DNA of 64,000 bases from Pseudarthrobacter phenanthrenivorans Sphe3 (GCF_000189535.1 NC_015145.1:3658001-3722000), one strand, 5' to 3'. Positions 28,101-39,536 are shown, numbered from the stretch's first letter. Notes: a model not told the origin generated them from the sequence alone. Program-made: numbers and translations.

Positions 28101-28928
28101 ACGGTTGAGGGGGCTGATGTTGCAGCTAAGGCGGCGGAAGCCCTTCTGGCGGAAGGACTTGATGACCCAGAATTTAAACGTCTTCGCCGATACACGTTCA
28201 AGAGTCTCTTCGCACTGCTGGCGAGCCACCGGGACACCGTGGGGCGTCAGCGCGTTGTTCATATCGAATGGCAATTCTTCCCGATACTCGGGTTCGATCC
28301 GAAGGTACCCACCCTCCACGCCGCTCTTTCGGAAGATCCGGCTTTTTTTGCTGAGCTCGTTTCGTATACCTACAGGCGAGACGATGCTGACGAAGAAAAC
28401 GACACCAGGCTGACCGACTTGTCTGAAGATCGGCGACGTGCTCTCGCGCGTCACGCCTTTGATGTACTAAATTCATGGCGCCGTTGCCCCGCGGCGACCA
28501 CCGAGGGTGTAGATGAGGGAGAGCTTCGTGAGTGGGTCAAGGGGGCACGTGACAATTTAGCATCCGTCGGACGCCTTGGTCCTGGTGATGAACACATTGG
28601 TCAAGTGATGGCCTATGCGGCGGCAGATACCGACGGTGTGTTTCCTCCTCGGGCGGTTCGCGCAATCGTTCAGGAGGTAGGAAGTGAGCGCCTTGACGCC
28701 GGCTTGAGGAGAGGCCTCTATAACAAGCGAGGAGTCAGCAGCCGCGGCATGATGGACGGCGGAATTCAGGAATGGGAACTCGTGAAATCTTGGCGCGAGA
28801 ACGCACAGAATAGCACCGAGTGGCCTCGTATAAAGCGAATCTTGGGCGATCTTGCCGAATCTTACGAACGCGACGCGCACATGCTGGACCAAGAAGCGGA
28901 GCGACGTCGCCGAGGTTTAGGGGATTGA
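25134..28928 (+). CDS. Very large uncharacterised protein with N-terminal nuclease-like motifs (candidate defence protein)
   Basis: 1264 residues from GTG 25134; ATG 25146 (MSITRDDL) is an equally likely start and neither has a good Shine-Dalgarno site. The first 160 residues carry GGFDGVV (D57), PLGTSVWELSVG (E77) and KANDDYEKR (K86), a spacing and setting that recall PD-(D/E)XK-type nuclease domains found at the N-terminus of some large defence proteins. The middle holds LARLARQPQPLILL...HQLVAVALPG, which looks like a strand-helix NTPase-like core, but no Walker A (GxxxxGKT) is present. The remainder is mostly alpha-helical with many Leu/Ala helices, perhaps HEAT-like repeats. Base composition is visibly lower in GC than metH, and codons such as TTA, CTA and ATA are frequent, suggesting transfer. 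Its only neighbour in the island is the PHP-ATPase gene facing it. No function is known. Confidence 0.75.
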   Translation: MRTFMSITRDDLRHAAGSAGFDTTFPLLVRRLIAETAADLRELDMPGGSGTAAGGFDGVVTTGQVSSFVPLGTSVWELSVGGGQTKANDDYEKRIVGPDGVSAKDITYVQAILVPWTKARTWQNQRSGEGRWKKVIAYNLDSIHAWLEFAPATEAWLAEQLGKSMPGVRPVEAWWEDTWLPSTSVPLDSNVVLAGRKSAASNFLTRMSAGEGMTTLGGELRTEEAQAFVAACLDFDASPEAVTLRARTLFVSNAESLARLARQPQPLILLLSHASLAAELPQKHPHQLVAVALPGVQGDVEVPPLDGEEVEAQLTTATLPRDRAQSFGTLARRSLLALRRAIALNPVTLTPTWAMAPDIIRRRLLLIGAWDGNSSEDRRIVEQCLARPYSDIQESALLLAAAPEMPFIARVEESWHVLSPEDAWTMVGAALTRDDIDAFRVAVLEVFGELDPSLDLDSKERWKAGLLNVRRKFSGTLRTALAQSLALISATGAVMSAPGNLKGTQWVQVVVSSLFRQCNEDGSYRLWGSLRDVLPLLAEAAPDAFLQAMSQGLVGDEPLHAKMFQDNGRDEFGNIQDSPHTSFLWALEALAWSNEYFDHATEILSRLASLDPGGEWANRPSESLVGIFNFIYPNTSASLEDRMRCLERIKQEQPVVANELMLALVDRGSSLHLVHSGPRYRDWKKAPGITNQERASALDTVAGLLLDNLNDDPERYISFIDKLDIVSNSHRERFGQSLAVLGQKITDKASLAKVFEAIRSKIADHREYGSAEWTLPEEQLQSLLQAAETIRPVEPVTANAWLFESDWVVLGDRSTHDDPKAHQATLARMRNEAIALILDEGGLDAVATLAAKTAFPRSVGTALASHTTALDNEMIDWLGLGATPKVDVALAYLAQRLRAQEGLLDALLTATGDLHVQSKVLNELDDPTLAWERLDQLSGEVRENYWKEFRYWGLGLTFEHVLAVAASLIEVGRNAAAIDFLMLYSKEIDTVEGADVAAKAAEALLAEGLDDPEFKRLRRYTFKSLFALLASHRDTVGRQRVVHIEWQFFPILGFDPKVPTLHAALSEDPAFFAELVSYTYRRDDADEENDTRLTDLSEDRRRALARHAFDVLNSWRRCPAATTEGVDEGELREWVKGARDNLASVGRLGPGDEHIGQVMAYAAADTDGVFPPRAVRAIVQEVGSERLDAGLRRGLYNKRGVSSRGMMDGGIQEWELVKSWRENAQNSTEWPRIKRILGDLAESYERDAHMLDQEAERRRRGLGD

Positions 28929-29236
28929 GTAAAACTATAACTACTGTTCATGCCCGTTTTTTACTTGCTCCCGCGTTAATAACGCGCGCAAAAGGAATCT
29001 CCTCAAGACTTCTATTGGAGTAGGCTGGCAACCAAAAGGAGGGCAGTAACCCAGCAGTTATGCAACGACTCCTTCAGAACAGGCCCTCACGAATCTCGTC
29101 CATAAGGCAACAAGCATTCATCCCCCTCTCCGGTCGGTAATCAAAACACCAGCCGAGCCTGTACATCTACCAAGACAATCGCGGCATTGATCGAGATAGT
29201 GGGCAGCAGCGAGTCTGACGCTGAACATTCTCCCCT
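28929..29236. other. Intergenic stretch between two convergent island genes
   Basis: About 308 bp of low-GC sequence with no supported gene. A hairpin CGCGTT-AAT-AACGCG (28972-28986) after the plus-strand gene is a likely terminator, and TTTTTTA lies just before it at 28958-28963. The minus-strand tail of the PHP-ATPase pseudogene ends at its right edge. Confidence 0.45.
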
Positions 29237-29456
29237 TCACCATCCCGACCGTTGGCCCATCAGCCGCTTATAACGAGCCTCGAAAGCTGGTTCACCACCT
29301 TCCATGATCAGGCATATGGCTCGTTTAATTTCAGCCCTTTGAATTGATCCATGCGATTCAATGTCCGGGATCGTCCCATGGCGCAATACTGTTACATGCT
29401 CGGCGTCGGCATTTACAACGACGTTGGCATTGTGAGTGACGACTATTACCTGTCGT
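29237..29456 (-). pseudogene. Detached 3' end of the PHP-ATPase (trlF-like) gene
   Basis: On the minus strand the sequence from the IS21 edge reads RQVIVVTHNANVVVNADAEH, and continues for about 70 residues to a TGA at 29237. VIVVTHN is the H-loop region of an SMC/ABC-type ATPase, which the upstream piece (31599-34170) lacks. With one copy of the GTCGT duplication and the IS removed, the two pieces join in one frame (LKRIKTGR then QVIVVTHN), 928 residues in total. This piece has no start of its own. Confidence 0.85.
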
Positions 29457-29483
29457 TGTCGGTGACGGTCGAAAACTGAGCCA
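29457..29483 (+). repeat. Left terminal inverted repeat of the IS21 element
   Basis: 27 bp beginning TGTCGGTGACGG; pairs with 31572-31598 with two mismatches. A diverged direct copy follows from about 29486. Confidence 0.9.
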
Positions 29484-29529
29484 TAGTGACGGTTGAAAAC
29501 TGAGCCACCCGTTCCAAACGATTGGGTGG

Positions 29530-31535
<2,006 letters not shown>

Positions 31536-31571
31536 CCAACGTCAACGTGGCTCACTTTTCAACCCACGAAA

Positions 31572-31598
31572 TGGCTCAGTTTTCGACCGTCGCTGACA
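31572..31598 (-). repeat. Right terminal inverted repeat of the IS21 element
   Basis: 27 bp ending in CGCTGACA on the plus strand. Followed by GTCGT, the second copy of the 5-bp target duplication. Confidence 0.9.
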
Positions 31599-34170
31599 GT
31601 CGTCCCGTCTTGATGCGCTTGAGTGTTGTAACCACAAGGTCGTAAATAAGCTTGTTGTCCAGATCATCTTCTGGCTGGTCCAGCAGCAGGGGATCGTTAC
31701 TCAGCTGCAGGACGACTGCGAGTAGCGCTGCCGTCTTTTCGCCTGGGGAACCTTGATCAATCTCGCGAAGACCGCCGGTTCCGTCCTGCCGGTATCGGAC
31801 CCTAAGCCGGTCTTCAGGAAACCAGAGGTCGACTTCTGTCTGGTAGGCGTGTTCGTCGATCGATTTCAAATGCGCGAAGAACCTCTGATCGACGACAACC
31901 GTTGAGTGATTTTTTAACAATGGTGCGTCGACCCCGTGTGCGCGAAGCTCCTTGAGAATCTTCTTGAGTTCGAGAACTCGTGAGTCGCGTTTCGGTTTGT
32001 ATGGATGATCGAGCACTAACGGCAAACCGTTCTCACCGAAAAGGAGATCGAACGACGTTGACTTCTGAACTAAGCGGCGCAGGTCCGTCTCAAGCATGGA
32101 GTCATCCGCTTGGGCAAGTACCTGGAGCTTAAGGTCATCACCACTCAAGGCATCGGCGAGCGCAATTCGACGTGCCGTCAAGTCTGCGCGATGTTTGGTG
32201 ATGGTCTCTAGTGTCTCGGATGCTTCTCCTTTGAGCCGCTCAAGTTTCGTCTTGGCTTTCCCAATAGCAGCAAGCGCCGCTTCCCGTTCGCTCTTCGCCT
32301 GAAGCAGTCGCGTGTTGGCTTCGTTTGGGTCTAGAAGGTGCCCTGCGCCTGCGTCGGCTTCATCCGCGTCTTCGTTTACGGGATTGAGGAGCAGATTCAG
32401 CTCCTCAATGCGCTGGCGGCGAGGTGACTTAACCGCCACTGTTTCCCAAGTTTTTCTGGAATTGTGAAGCAATTTAGCTGCCGCGACAAGGGCAGCATAA
32501 GCTTTTTGGATGTCCGACCGACGGGTCTGCTCCTCTTCCCATACGTCACTCTTTGCTGATCCTTCACCATCCACCTTGTCTTCGGACTGAAGATCGCTGT
32601 ACTCCTCGACCATAGCCGCGACCGTGTGCTCAAGGCGTACTGCAATGGATTCACTTCGGGCAGTCTCCTGCTCCTCTTGCATGAGGCGATCAAGCTCATG
32701 GGTTTCGGGAGAGTCCCTCAGCTTTGAGACGTGCTCAAGTTCGACGAGCACGTCAGAGAGCTCCCCCTTGAGTCGATCCTCAGAGGCGATCTTGATTTTG
32801 AGTTCGTTGATCTCGGATCGCTGAGTACGGTATTGCCCACAGAGTTCATCGAAGGTCTCTTTCCACGTGACGTATCCGATGGAAGGCTGATCATCAATAG
32901 CCTTCAGTAGGCTCTGCGCATCGCGAGCAGTCTCGTAAATCTGCTTTTGGCTGTTGATCAACAGCGCAAAGCGGTCACGGGGCATTCCGCCCTCCGACTT
33001 CCACTCTCCCTCGTGCAAAACTTCGATGGTGGGATTATCTGGTTCTTTACCCTGCCACAGGACGCGGTACTGGCGCCCAAGCCTCGCGAGGTGGACTTCT
33101 ACACGAGTATCTTGGTCCCAGAACCGAGAAGTCGCCTTTCGGCCTGGTAGCGGCGAAAAATACTCACCATCGCTCTGTAGCTCCATTGGCAAATCAGAGA
33201 AACGTCCCATGGCGAGCCTGACAAGCTCAATGATGGTGGATTTTCCGACCCCACGTCCACCAATGACTGTGTTCATCCAAGGGCCGAATCGGTAGCATGC
33301 GCGGGCACTACCTTTTTCTACGACCACGCACTCAATAACAGTATGCGAATAGTCGTTTGGGTCGGGATCTCCTATCTTGGCCGGCACTACCGACTGATCT
33401 CCGTCCGAGAGTGCAAGCTTAATGCCGAATAGGTTTGGTTCTTCCATTTTGACCCACGTGAAGTGACTTCCGGGGTACTTGGGCTCCACTCCTTCCGGGC
33501 ATGCTGCATCATCGAGATGATGAGCATCGGATCCTAGGACTTTGACCCAGCCCCGATTGGCGGCTTTACGGGCGCCCTCTTCAGTCATAACTTCTACTGC
33601 CACAATATGCTTTGACTGTTCAAGATCATCTTGGTTTCGCAGGTCGTGACCGAAGAGGCCCTTTGTCACGTCTGCGTGGGCAGGGACAGCCAAACCGTCC
33701 TTCTTGATGATCTCTTCTACTACTTGAGCAAAGGACATCCTAGTGGTGCCTAGGCTACTGCCCCGTTCGGCTGAGTATCCGCATACGTGCAGAAGGCCGT
33801 TTATGTCATCGCTTGGGGTATCAACGTCGAAAACTCCCAAAAGATGGTATCCGCCGTCAACAGTGAATTCGACGCCGCTGAACAAAACTAGATCCCGGTA
33901 ATCCTCGACTTCCTCCTCCCGCATCACAGCGAGTTCGGTTCGTGCTTTGTCGATACCCTCGTGTGTGTTGTGATCCGTTATGACGACGCCGTCGACCCCA
34001 TTCTTCATATACGCGAGAAGCCAGTCACGGTAAGACGTGGGGGCAGCGGCACGCTTGCCTTCTTCGGCTCCAAAATCGAAGGAAGCAGGACTGTGGGCGT
34101 GGAAATCAACCTTCCACCACTTAGCACCAGGGTTTACAGGCTTAGACGCGGATGATGGTGATGTCGCCAC
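31599..34170 (-). pseudogene. PHP-domain/SMC-like ATPase (TrlF/Ppl-like), 5' part, interrupted by IS21
   Basis: Start GTG 34170 with TAGGAG upstream. The N-terminal PHP phosphoesterase domain (VDFHAHSPAS, residues 21-30; DHNTHEG; PAHADVTKG; LGSDAHH) is fused to an SMC/ABC-type ATPase: Walker A GGRGVGKST near 303, a long coiled coil (about 430-700), a signature-like SPGEKTAALL, and Walker B PLLLDQPEDDLDN. The IS21 insertion adds a foreign tail (LSATVEN, then stop at about 31576) and removes the H-loop and last 70 residues, so ATPase activity is probably lost. NCBI calls similar proteins TrlF-family ATPases, and a PHP-ATPase named Ppl was reported as a single-gene antiviral protein; both links are from memory. 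Lower GC than the chromosome. Confidence 0.85.
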
Positions 34171-34185
34171 CGGGACACTCCTACC

Positions 34186-34200
34186 GGTGACGACGTCACC
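34186..34200. promoter_or_regulatory. Inverted repeat just upstream of the PHP-ATPase gene
   Basis: GGTGAC-GAC-GTCACC, perfect 6-bp arms, 16 bp before the GTG start. Possible operator or start-region hairpin. The rest of the 238-bp gap to the ABC exporter genes shows nothing else clear. Confidence 0.35.
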
Positions 34201-34408
34201 TATTACTTACTACGACTCATACTTGGCTTCGCCATTGTCCTATCAACGCCGGGCAGGCTCTAGCCGACACGCGGTCTCAGTCAAGTTGGCAGTGTTGCCA
34301 CCGTTCACTAGCTTCCAATGACCGTCCAGTGTCCTTTCAGAAGCAAACGAACTTTCATTGCCTTCATACTCTAAATAGCATTCTTGCCCTATGTATTCGC
34401 GGTTCAGG

Positions 34409-36427
34409 TCAAACCTCCGCCACCGGCGCTGCGAACTGGGCCTCGTACAACCGCGCGTACGCCCCGCCGGCAGCCAGCAGTGTGGCGTGCGTGCCCTGCT
34501 CTACGATCTGGCCGGCTTCCATCACCAAGATGAGATCGGCGTCGCGGATGGTGGACAGGCGGTGCGCGATGACAAAAGAAGTCCGGTCGCTTCGCAAAGC
34601 ACTCATCGCCTTCTGCACCAGCACCTCAGTCCGGGTATCCACGGAGGACGTCGCCTCGTCCAGGATCAGCACCGAGGGCCGTGCCAGGAATGCCCGGGCG
34701 ATCGTGAGCAGCTGCTTCTCCCCCGCGGACACGTTGGCGCCCTCGTCGTCCAGCACGGTGTCATACCCGTCGGGCAGCGACCGCACGAACCGGTCCACGT
34801 ACGTCGCCCGCGCAGCCTCCAGGATCTCGTTCTCAGAAGCCGAAGGCCGCCCGTACGCGATGTTGTCCCGGATGGTCCCGCCGAACAGCCACGTATCCTG
34901 CAGCACCATTCCCAGCCGCGAGCGCAGGTCGCGTCTCGGCACCGAGGTGACGTCCACGCCGTCGAGCGTTATCCGCCCCGCCTCCAACTCGTAGAACCGC
35001 ATCATCAGGTTCACCAGCGTCGTCTTCCCCGCCCCGGTCGGCCCGACAATCGCCACCGTCTGCCCCGGCTCCGCCACCAAGGACAACGAAGAAATCAACG
35101 GCTTGTCCGGCGAATACGAGAACGACACATCCTCAAACACCAGCCGCCCCCGCCCAAACACCGGCCCGGCAGACGGCGCCGGCTCCACAGACTCCTCAGA
35201 TTCATCCAGCAGCTCAAACACCCGCTCCGCCGACGCCACCCCGGACTGCAGCACGTTCGCCATGGACCCCAGCTGCGCCAGCGGCATGGTGAACTGCCGC
35301 GAGTACTGGATAAAGGCCTGTACGTCGCCCAGCTGCATCGCCCCGGACGCCACCTGCAGCCCGCCCACCACCGCGATCCCCACGTACACCAGGTTCCCGA
35401 TGAACGTCATGGCCGGCATGATCAGCCCGGAAATGAACTGCGCCCCGAAGCTCGCCTCGTACAGCTCCGCGTTCTTCTGCCGGAACCGCTCCTCCACCTC
35501 GCGCTGCCGGCCGAACACCTTCACCAGCGCATGCCCGGTGTACGTCTCCTCGATCTGCCCATTTAACTCACCTGTGTTCTTCCACTGCGCCACAAACAGC
35601 TTCTGCGAGCGCTTGGCGATCAGCGCCGTGATCCCCAGCGTGAGCGGAATGGTCACCAGCGCGATCAGCGCCAGCGTGGGAGACAGGATCACCATCATCA
35701 CCAGCACACCGAGCACCGTCAGCACGGACGTGACCGCCTGGCTGATGGTCTGCTGCAGGCTTTGGGAGATGTTGTCCACATCGTTCGTCACCCGGCTCAG
35801 CAGCTCGCCGCGCTGGATCGAATCGAAATACCGCAGCGGCAGCCGGTGGATCTTCGCCTCGATCTCCCCGCGCAGCCCGAACACCGTCCGCTGCACCACC
35901 CCGTTCAGCACATACGCCTGCACCCACATAAACGCCGAGGACAGCACATACAGCACCAGCGCCCACGTCAGCACGTTCCCCAGCGCGGCGAAGTCGATCC
36001 CCTGCCCCGGCACCAGGTCCATGGCGCTGAGCATGTCCGCGCGCTGCCCCTCCCCCGACGCCCGCAACTGCGCGATCAGCTGCTCCTTGCTCACCCCGGC
36101 CGGCAGCTCCCGGGACACCACCCCGGCAAAAATCAGGTTGGTGCCCTCCCCCAGCAGCCGCGGCCCGGTCACCGAGAGCGCCACCCCGGCCACCGCCGTC
36201 ACGAACACCAGCAGCAGCCACGCCCGCTCCGGCCGCAGCTTCCCCAGCAGCCGCTTGGCCGACGGCCAGAAGTTCATCGCCTTCTCCGCCGGGACGTTCA
36301 TCCCCGCGAACGGCCCGCCGCGTCCCGGCCCGCCCATCGGACGGGGAATGCGTACGACGGCGGCGCCGCCGGTCGCAGAGGCGGGTGCGGCTTTGGTGCC
36401 GGGTGCTGGAGAGGGCTGGCGGCTCAT
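34409..36427 (-). CDS. ABC exporter, subunit with complete ATPase site
   Basis: 672 residues. Six-helix transmembrane domain (about 80-400) followed by an ABC domain: Walker A GPTGAGKTT, signature VSAGEKQ, Walker B LILDEATSSVD, H-loop FVIAHRLST. It begins in a 4-bp overlap with the stop of the partner gene, so the two form a heterodimeric exporter of the TM287/288 or MdlAB type, for drugs, lipids or peptides. A long Pro/Ala-rich N-terminal extension (first 55 residues) is cytosolic and not conserved in type. Confidence 0.92.
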   Translation of the reverse strand: MSRQPSPAPGTKAAPASATGGAAVVRIPRPMGGPGRGGPFAGMNVPAEKAMNFWPSAKRLLGKLRPERAWLLLVFVTAVAGVALSVTGPRLLGEGTNLIFAGVVSRELPAGVSKEQLIAQLRASGEGQRADMLSAMDLVPGQGIDFAALGNVLTWALVLYVLSSAFMWVQAYVLNGVVQRTVFGLRGEIEAKIHRLPLRYFDSIQRGELLSRVTNDVDNISQSLQQTISQAVTSVLTVLGVLVMMVILSPTLALIALVTIPLTLGITALIAKRSQKLFVAQWKNTGELNGQIEETYTGHALVKVFGRQREVEERFRQKNAELYEASFGAQFISGLIMPAMTFIGNLVYVGIAVVGGLQVASGAMQLGDVQAFIQYSRQFTMPLAQLGSMANVLQSGVASAERVFELLDESEESVEPAPSAGPVFGRGRLVFEDVSFSYSPDKPLISSLSLVAEPGQTVAIVGPTGAGKTTLVNLMMRFYELEAGRITLDGVDVTSVPRRDLRSRLGMVLQDTWLFGGTIRDNIAYGRPSASENEILEAARATYVDRFVRSLPDGYDTVLDDEGANVSAGEKQLLTIARAFLARPSVLILDEATSSVDTRTEVLVQKAMSALRSDRTSFVIAHRLSTIRDADLILVMEAGQIVEQGTHATLLAAGGAYARLYEAQFAAPVAEV

Positions 36428-38157
36428 ACCGTCTCCTCCGCCGCCAGCTGGGAGCTGACGATCTCGCGGTACGTCTCCGACGTCTCCAGCAGCTCACTGT
36501 GCGTTCCGCGCCCCACGATCCTGCCGCCGTCGAGCACCAGGATCTGGTCCGCGTCCACGATGCTGGAGACGCGCTGGGCGATGATCACCAGCGTGGCGCC
36601 GGCGGTGCTGCGCTTGAGGGCCTGGCGGAGGCGGGCGTCGGTGCCGGTGTCCAGCGAGGAGAACGAATCGTCGAAGATGTAGAGCTCGGGCCGCTTCACC
36701 AGGGCCCGGGCGATGGCCAGCCGCTGCCGCTGCCCGCCGGAGACGTTGGTGCCGCCCTGGCTGATGGGAGCGTCCAGGCCTTCGTCCATCCGCTCCACGA
36801 AGTCCCGGGCCTGGGCGATCTCCAGCGCGGTCCAGAGCTCGTCCTCGGTGGCGTCCGGCTTGCCGTAGAGCAGGTTGCTGCGCACGGTGCCGCTGAACAG
36901 GTAGGGCCGCTGCGGGACCAGGCCGATGTGCCCCCAGAGCAGGTCCGGGTGCAGCTCGCGCACGTCCACGCCGTCCATCCTTACGGCCCCGCTGGTGGCG
37001 TCGAACAGCCGGGGCATGAGGTTCACCAGGGTGGTCTTGCCGGACCCGGTGCTGCCGATGATCGCCGTCGTCTGCCCCGCCCTTGCGGTGAAGCTGATGC
37101 CGGAAAGGACGGGCTGGTCGGCACCCGGGTAGGCGAATCCGACGTCGCGCATTTGCAGCTCGCCGCGGCGCACTTCGCTGCTGAGGGGGTTCCGTGGCGG
37201 GCGGACGCTCGACTCAGTGCGCAGCACCTCGCCGATCCGGTCCGCGGAGACGGCGGCGCGCGGGATCATCACGGCCATGAACGTGGCCATCATGACGGAC
37301 ATCAGGATCTGGATCAGGTAGCTCAGGAACGCGATGAGCGTGCCCACCTGCATGGAGCCGTCCTGGATGCGGAACGAGCCGAACCAGATCACGGCCACGC
37401 TGGAGACGTTCAGCACCAGCATCACCACCGGGAACGCGAGCGCCATCAGCCGGCCGGCGCGGAGGGCGGTGTCCGTGACGTCGTCGTTGGCCTGGGCGAA
37501 GCGCGCGGTCTCGATGTCCTCGCGGACGAACGCGCGGACCACGCGGATGCCGGTGAGCTGCTCGCGGAGGACGCGGTTCACGGTGTCGATCCGCTTCTGC
37601 ATCTTGCGGAACAGCGGCACCATCCGGGCGGTGAGCAGGCCGACGGCGACCAGCAGCACCGGGACCGCGACGGCGATCAGCCAGGACAGCTGGACGTCCT
37701 GCCGCACCGCCATGATTACGCCGCCGATACTAAGCATGGGTGCGGTGACCAGCATGGTGGCGGACATGAGGACCAGCTGCTGGACCTGCTGGACGTCGTT
37801 GGTGGACCTGGTGATCAGGCTGGGGGCGCCGAACCTGGTGACCTCCTGCTCGGAGAACTCCCCCACGCGTTTGAAGATGGCGCCGCGCAGGTCCCGGCCC
37901 ACGCCCATGGCCGCCTTCGCCGCGAAGTACACCGCGATCACGGCACAGACGATCTGCAGCAGGGTGATTCCCAGCATCACGCCGCCCAGGCTGAGGATGT
38001 AGCCGATGTTGGCCTTGGCCACGCCCTCGTCGATGATGTCCGCGTTCAGGGTGGGCAGGTACAGGGACGCGATGGACTGCGCCAGCTGGAAAATGACGAC
38101 GGCGGCCAGCAGCGTGCGGTGCGGCCGCAGGTATTCAACAAGCAGTTTCCAGAGCAT
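36424..38157 (-). CDS. ABC exporter, subunit with degenerate ATPase site
   Basis: 577 residues from ATG 38157, preceded by AGGAG. Six transmembrane segments then an ABC domain: Walker A GSTGSGKTT, canonical signature VSGGQRQ, but Walker B IFDDSFSSLD, where the catalytic glutamate is aspartate. The H-loop is LVIIAQRVSS, with glutamine in place of histidine. Such degeneracy in one subunit is the rule in heterodimeric exporters, with the partner carrying the other motifs intact. It is the upstream gene of the pair. Confidence 0.92.
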   Translation of the reverse strand: MLWKLLVEYLRPHRTLLAAVVIFQLAQSIASLYLPTLNADIIDEGVAKANIGYILSLGGVMLGITLLQIVCAVIAVYFAAKAAMGVGRDLRGAIFKRVGEFSEQEVTRFGAPSLITRSTNDVQQVQQLVLMSATMLVTAPMLSIGGVIMAVRQDVQLSWLIAVAVPVLLVAVGLLTARMVPLFRKMQKRIDTVNRVLREQLTGIRVVRAFVREDIETARFAQANDDVTDTALRAGRLMALAFPVVMLVLNVSSVAVIWFGSFRIQDGSMQVGTLIAFLSYLIQILMSVMMATFMAVMIPRAAVSADRIGEVLRTESSVRPPRNPLSSEVRRGELQMRDVGFAYPGADQPVLSGISFTARAGQTTAIIGSTGSGKTTLVNLMPRLFDATSGAVRMDGVDVRELHPDLLWGHIGLVPQRPYLFSGTVRSNLLYGKPDATEDELWTALEIAQARDFVERMDEGLDAPISQGGTNVSGGQRQRLAIARALVKRPELYIFDDSFSSLDTGTDARLRQALKRSTAGATLVIIAQRVSSIVDADQILVLDGGRIVGRGTHSELLETSETYREIVSSQLAAEETV

Positions 38158-38322
38158 GGGCGGCTCCTGACACAGTGTCCGCAAGGGGTGGTGCGAAGGT
38201 CAGTTTACGTCCGGCGGGTGGGAACGGGGGCGGCCTTGTGGAGGAGAAGTTGGTCGGGTTCTCGGACAGCGTATTCGGCCGCTCCGTGGGAAGGCGCCTT
38301 CACCAGACCCAGGACACGAATC

Positions 38323-38353
38323 GGCCGGGGTGCGCGATGAGCACACCCCGGCC
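38323..38353 (-). terminator. Hairpin after the nitrilase-family gene
   Basis: Perfect 10-bp stem GGCCGGGGTG (38323-38332) with CACCCCGGCC (38344-38353), 11-nt loop, lying 12 bp past the minus-strand stop at 38365. Confidence 0.6.
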
Positions 38354-38364
38354 AACCCCCCAAT

Positions 38365-39456
38365 CTAGGCCTTGTAACCCGAAGGCGGCGTGAGGACCCC
38401 GCGCTCGATGAGTTTCTCGATATTGCCAGCCCGGGTCGAGTCTTCCCGGGCCAGCCAGTCCTCACCGGGAGGTGCGTCGAGGTACTGGTTCTTGGGGTAG
38501 ATCGGGTTGTCGTAAATAACCCTGTACTGCTCGGTGCGCAGGTCCTTGAACTGGTTGAACAGGCCGTTCGCCATCCGGGCCCGGCGGAGCGCCTCGATGT
38601 CGATCGTGGTGCAGACGAACGAGTCACCCGACGTCCAGCCCTGCTGCTTGGTCAGGATCTGGCCCCTCGGACCGACGATCATGGACTGACCACCAAACAG
38701 GTCCTGCATGCTCCCGTCCTCACGGACTTCAGGCCCCAGGTTCGGAGCAACGACATACGCCGAATTGAACATGGCGTGCGCCCGGTTCTGCAGTTCCCAC
38801 ATGCCGTTCTGCACAGCCGGCTCGATCAGGGTGCCCCGGATAATGATCTCGGCACCGTTCATCGCCAGCCCACGCGGCACCTCGGGGTAGACACCCTCGT
38901 GGCAGATGGCGTAGCCGATGTTGCCGATCTCGGTCTTGGCGACAGGGAAAATGGCGTCCATCGGATTGCCATTGCCCTTCTTTTCAATCCACTCGTCCCA
39001 CACGTCGTGCGGGTTCATGTTGCCAAGCATGCCGCCCTCATAGGCATCACTGGTGGCCTTGTAACGCTTGTAGATAATGTCGCCCTGCGGATCGATGATA
39101 AAGGCGACATTGAAGTGGCGGTCCGGGAAGTCCTCATCCTTCACCATGTACAACTCAGCAGCAATATAGGTATTGAGCTCCACGGCCTTCTTTGCCAGCT
39201 CGTCCGTCTCCGGCCCAGGAATCGTAACGGCAAAGTGCCGCTCCTTTTCGCGGTTACCCGGCGTGTTGGCGATCATGCCCTGGATTGCCATTTCGGGCAG
39301 GACAACCAGCTTGACCGGAGAGCCTTCCCACGCCCCGACCATAACTGCCGTGTCAATGAATTCATTGATGCGCTTAACGTTAGCAACGCCGTCACCGGGA
39401 TTCTTCACATTGATTGTCCGCGGCGAAACCGCAACAACTACAAATGGATCAACCAT
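38365..39456 (-). CDS. Nitrilase-superfamily amide hydrolase (aliphatic amidase/formamidase-like)
   Basis: 363 residues. The Glu-Lys-Cys triad is visible: E in VVLPEMAIQG, K in the YKRYKATSDA segment, C in YAICHEGVYPE. The length and the NGAEIIIRGTL and RAHAMFNSAYVVAPN segments fit the aliphatic amidase/formamidase branch rather than true nitrilases. It is a single-gene unit with its own promoter (39509-39536) and an 18-bp palindromic operator shared with the ABC operon promoter at 48.1 kb, so it belongs to the same regulon. Role there is unknown; release of ammonia or an acid from an amide substrate is likely. Confidence 0.85.
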   Translation of the reverse strand: MVDPFVVVAVSPRTINVKNPGDGVANVKRINEFIDTAVMVGAWEGSPVKLVVLPEMAIQGMIANTPGNREKERHFAVTIPGPETDELAKKAVELNTYIAAELYMVKDEDFPDRHFNVAFIIDPQGDIIYKRYKATSDAYEGGMLGNMNPHDVWDEWIEKKGNGNPMDAIFPVAKTEIGNIGYAICHEGVYPEVPRGLAMNGAEIIIRGTLIEPAVQNGMWELQNRAHAMFNSAYVVAPNLGPEVREDGSMQDLFGGQSMIVGPRGQILTKQQGWTSGDSFVCTTIDIEALRRARMANGLFNQFKDLRTEQYRVIYDNPIYPKNQYLDAPPGEDWLAREDSTRAGNIEKLIERGVLTPPSGYKA

Positions 39457-39489
39457 TATCTTTTCTCTCTTTTCTCTTCTTTGAGTATC

Positions 39490-39507
39490 TGAGTTAGCGC
39501 TAACTCA
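39490..39507. promoter_or_regulatory. 18-bp perfect palindrome, LacI-type operator
   Basis: TGAGTTAGCGCTAACTCA, symmetric over all 18 bases with the central CG step typical of LacI-family sites. It lies 34 bp before the hydrolase start and directly after the -10 element. Near copies are found at 48136-48153 (14 of 18) and 48269-48286 (16 of 18). Confidence 0.8.
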
Positions 39508-39508
39508 C

Positions 39509-39536
39509 AATATTCCGGTTAGGTAGGGAATTGCAA
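39509..39536 (-). promoter_or_regulatory. Promoter of the hydrolase gene
   Basis: Read on the minus strand: -35 TTGCAA (39531-39536), 16-nt spacer, -10 AATATT (39509-39514). The operator begins 2 bp downstream, fitting repression by blocking initiation. Confidence 0.5.

Noticed and set aside
25134..28928. STAND/Avs-type NTPase assignment for the 1264-residue protein
   Set aside because: The general layout is suggestive, but no Walker A motif is present, so the assignment is not supported.
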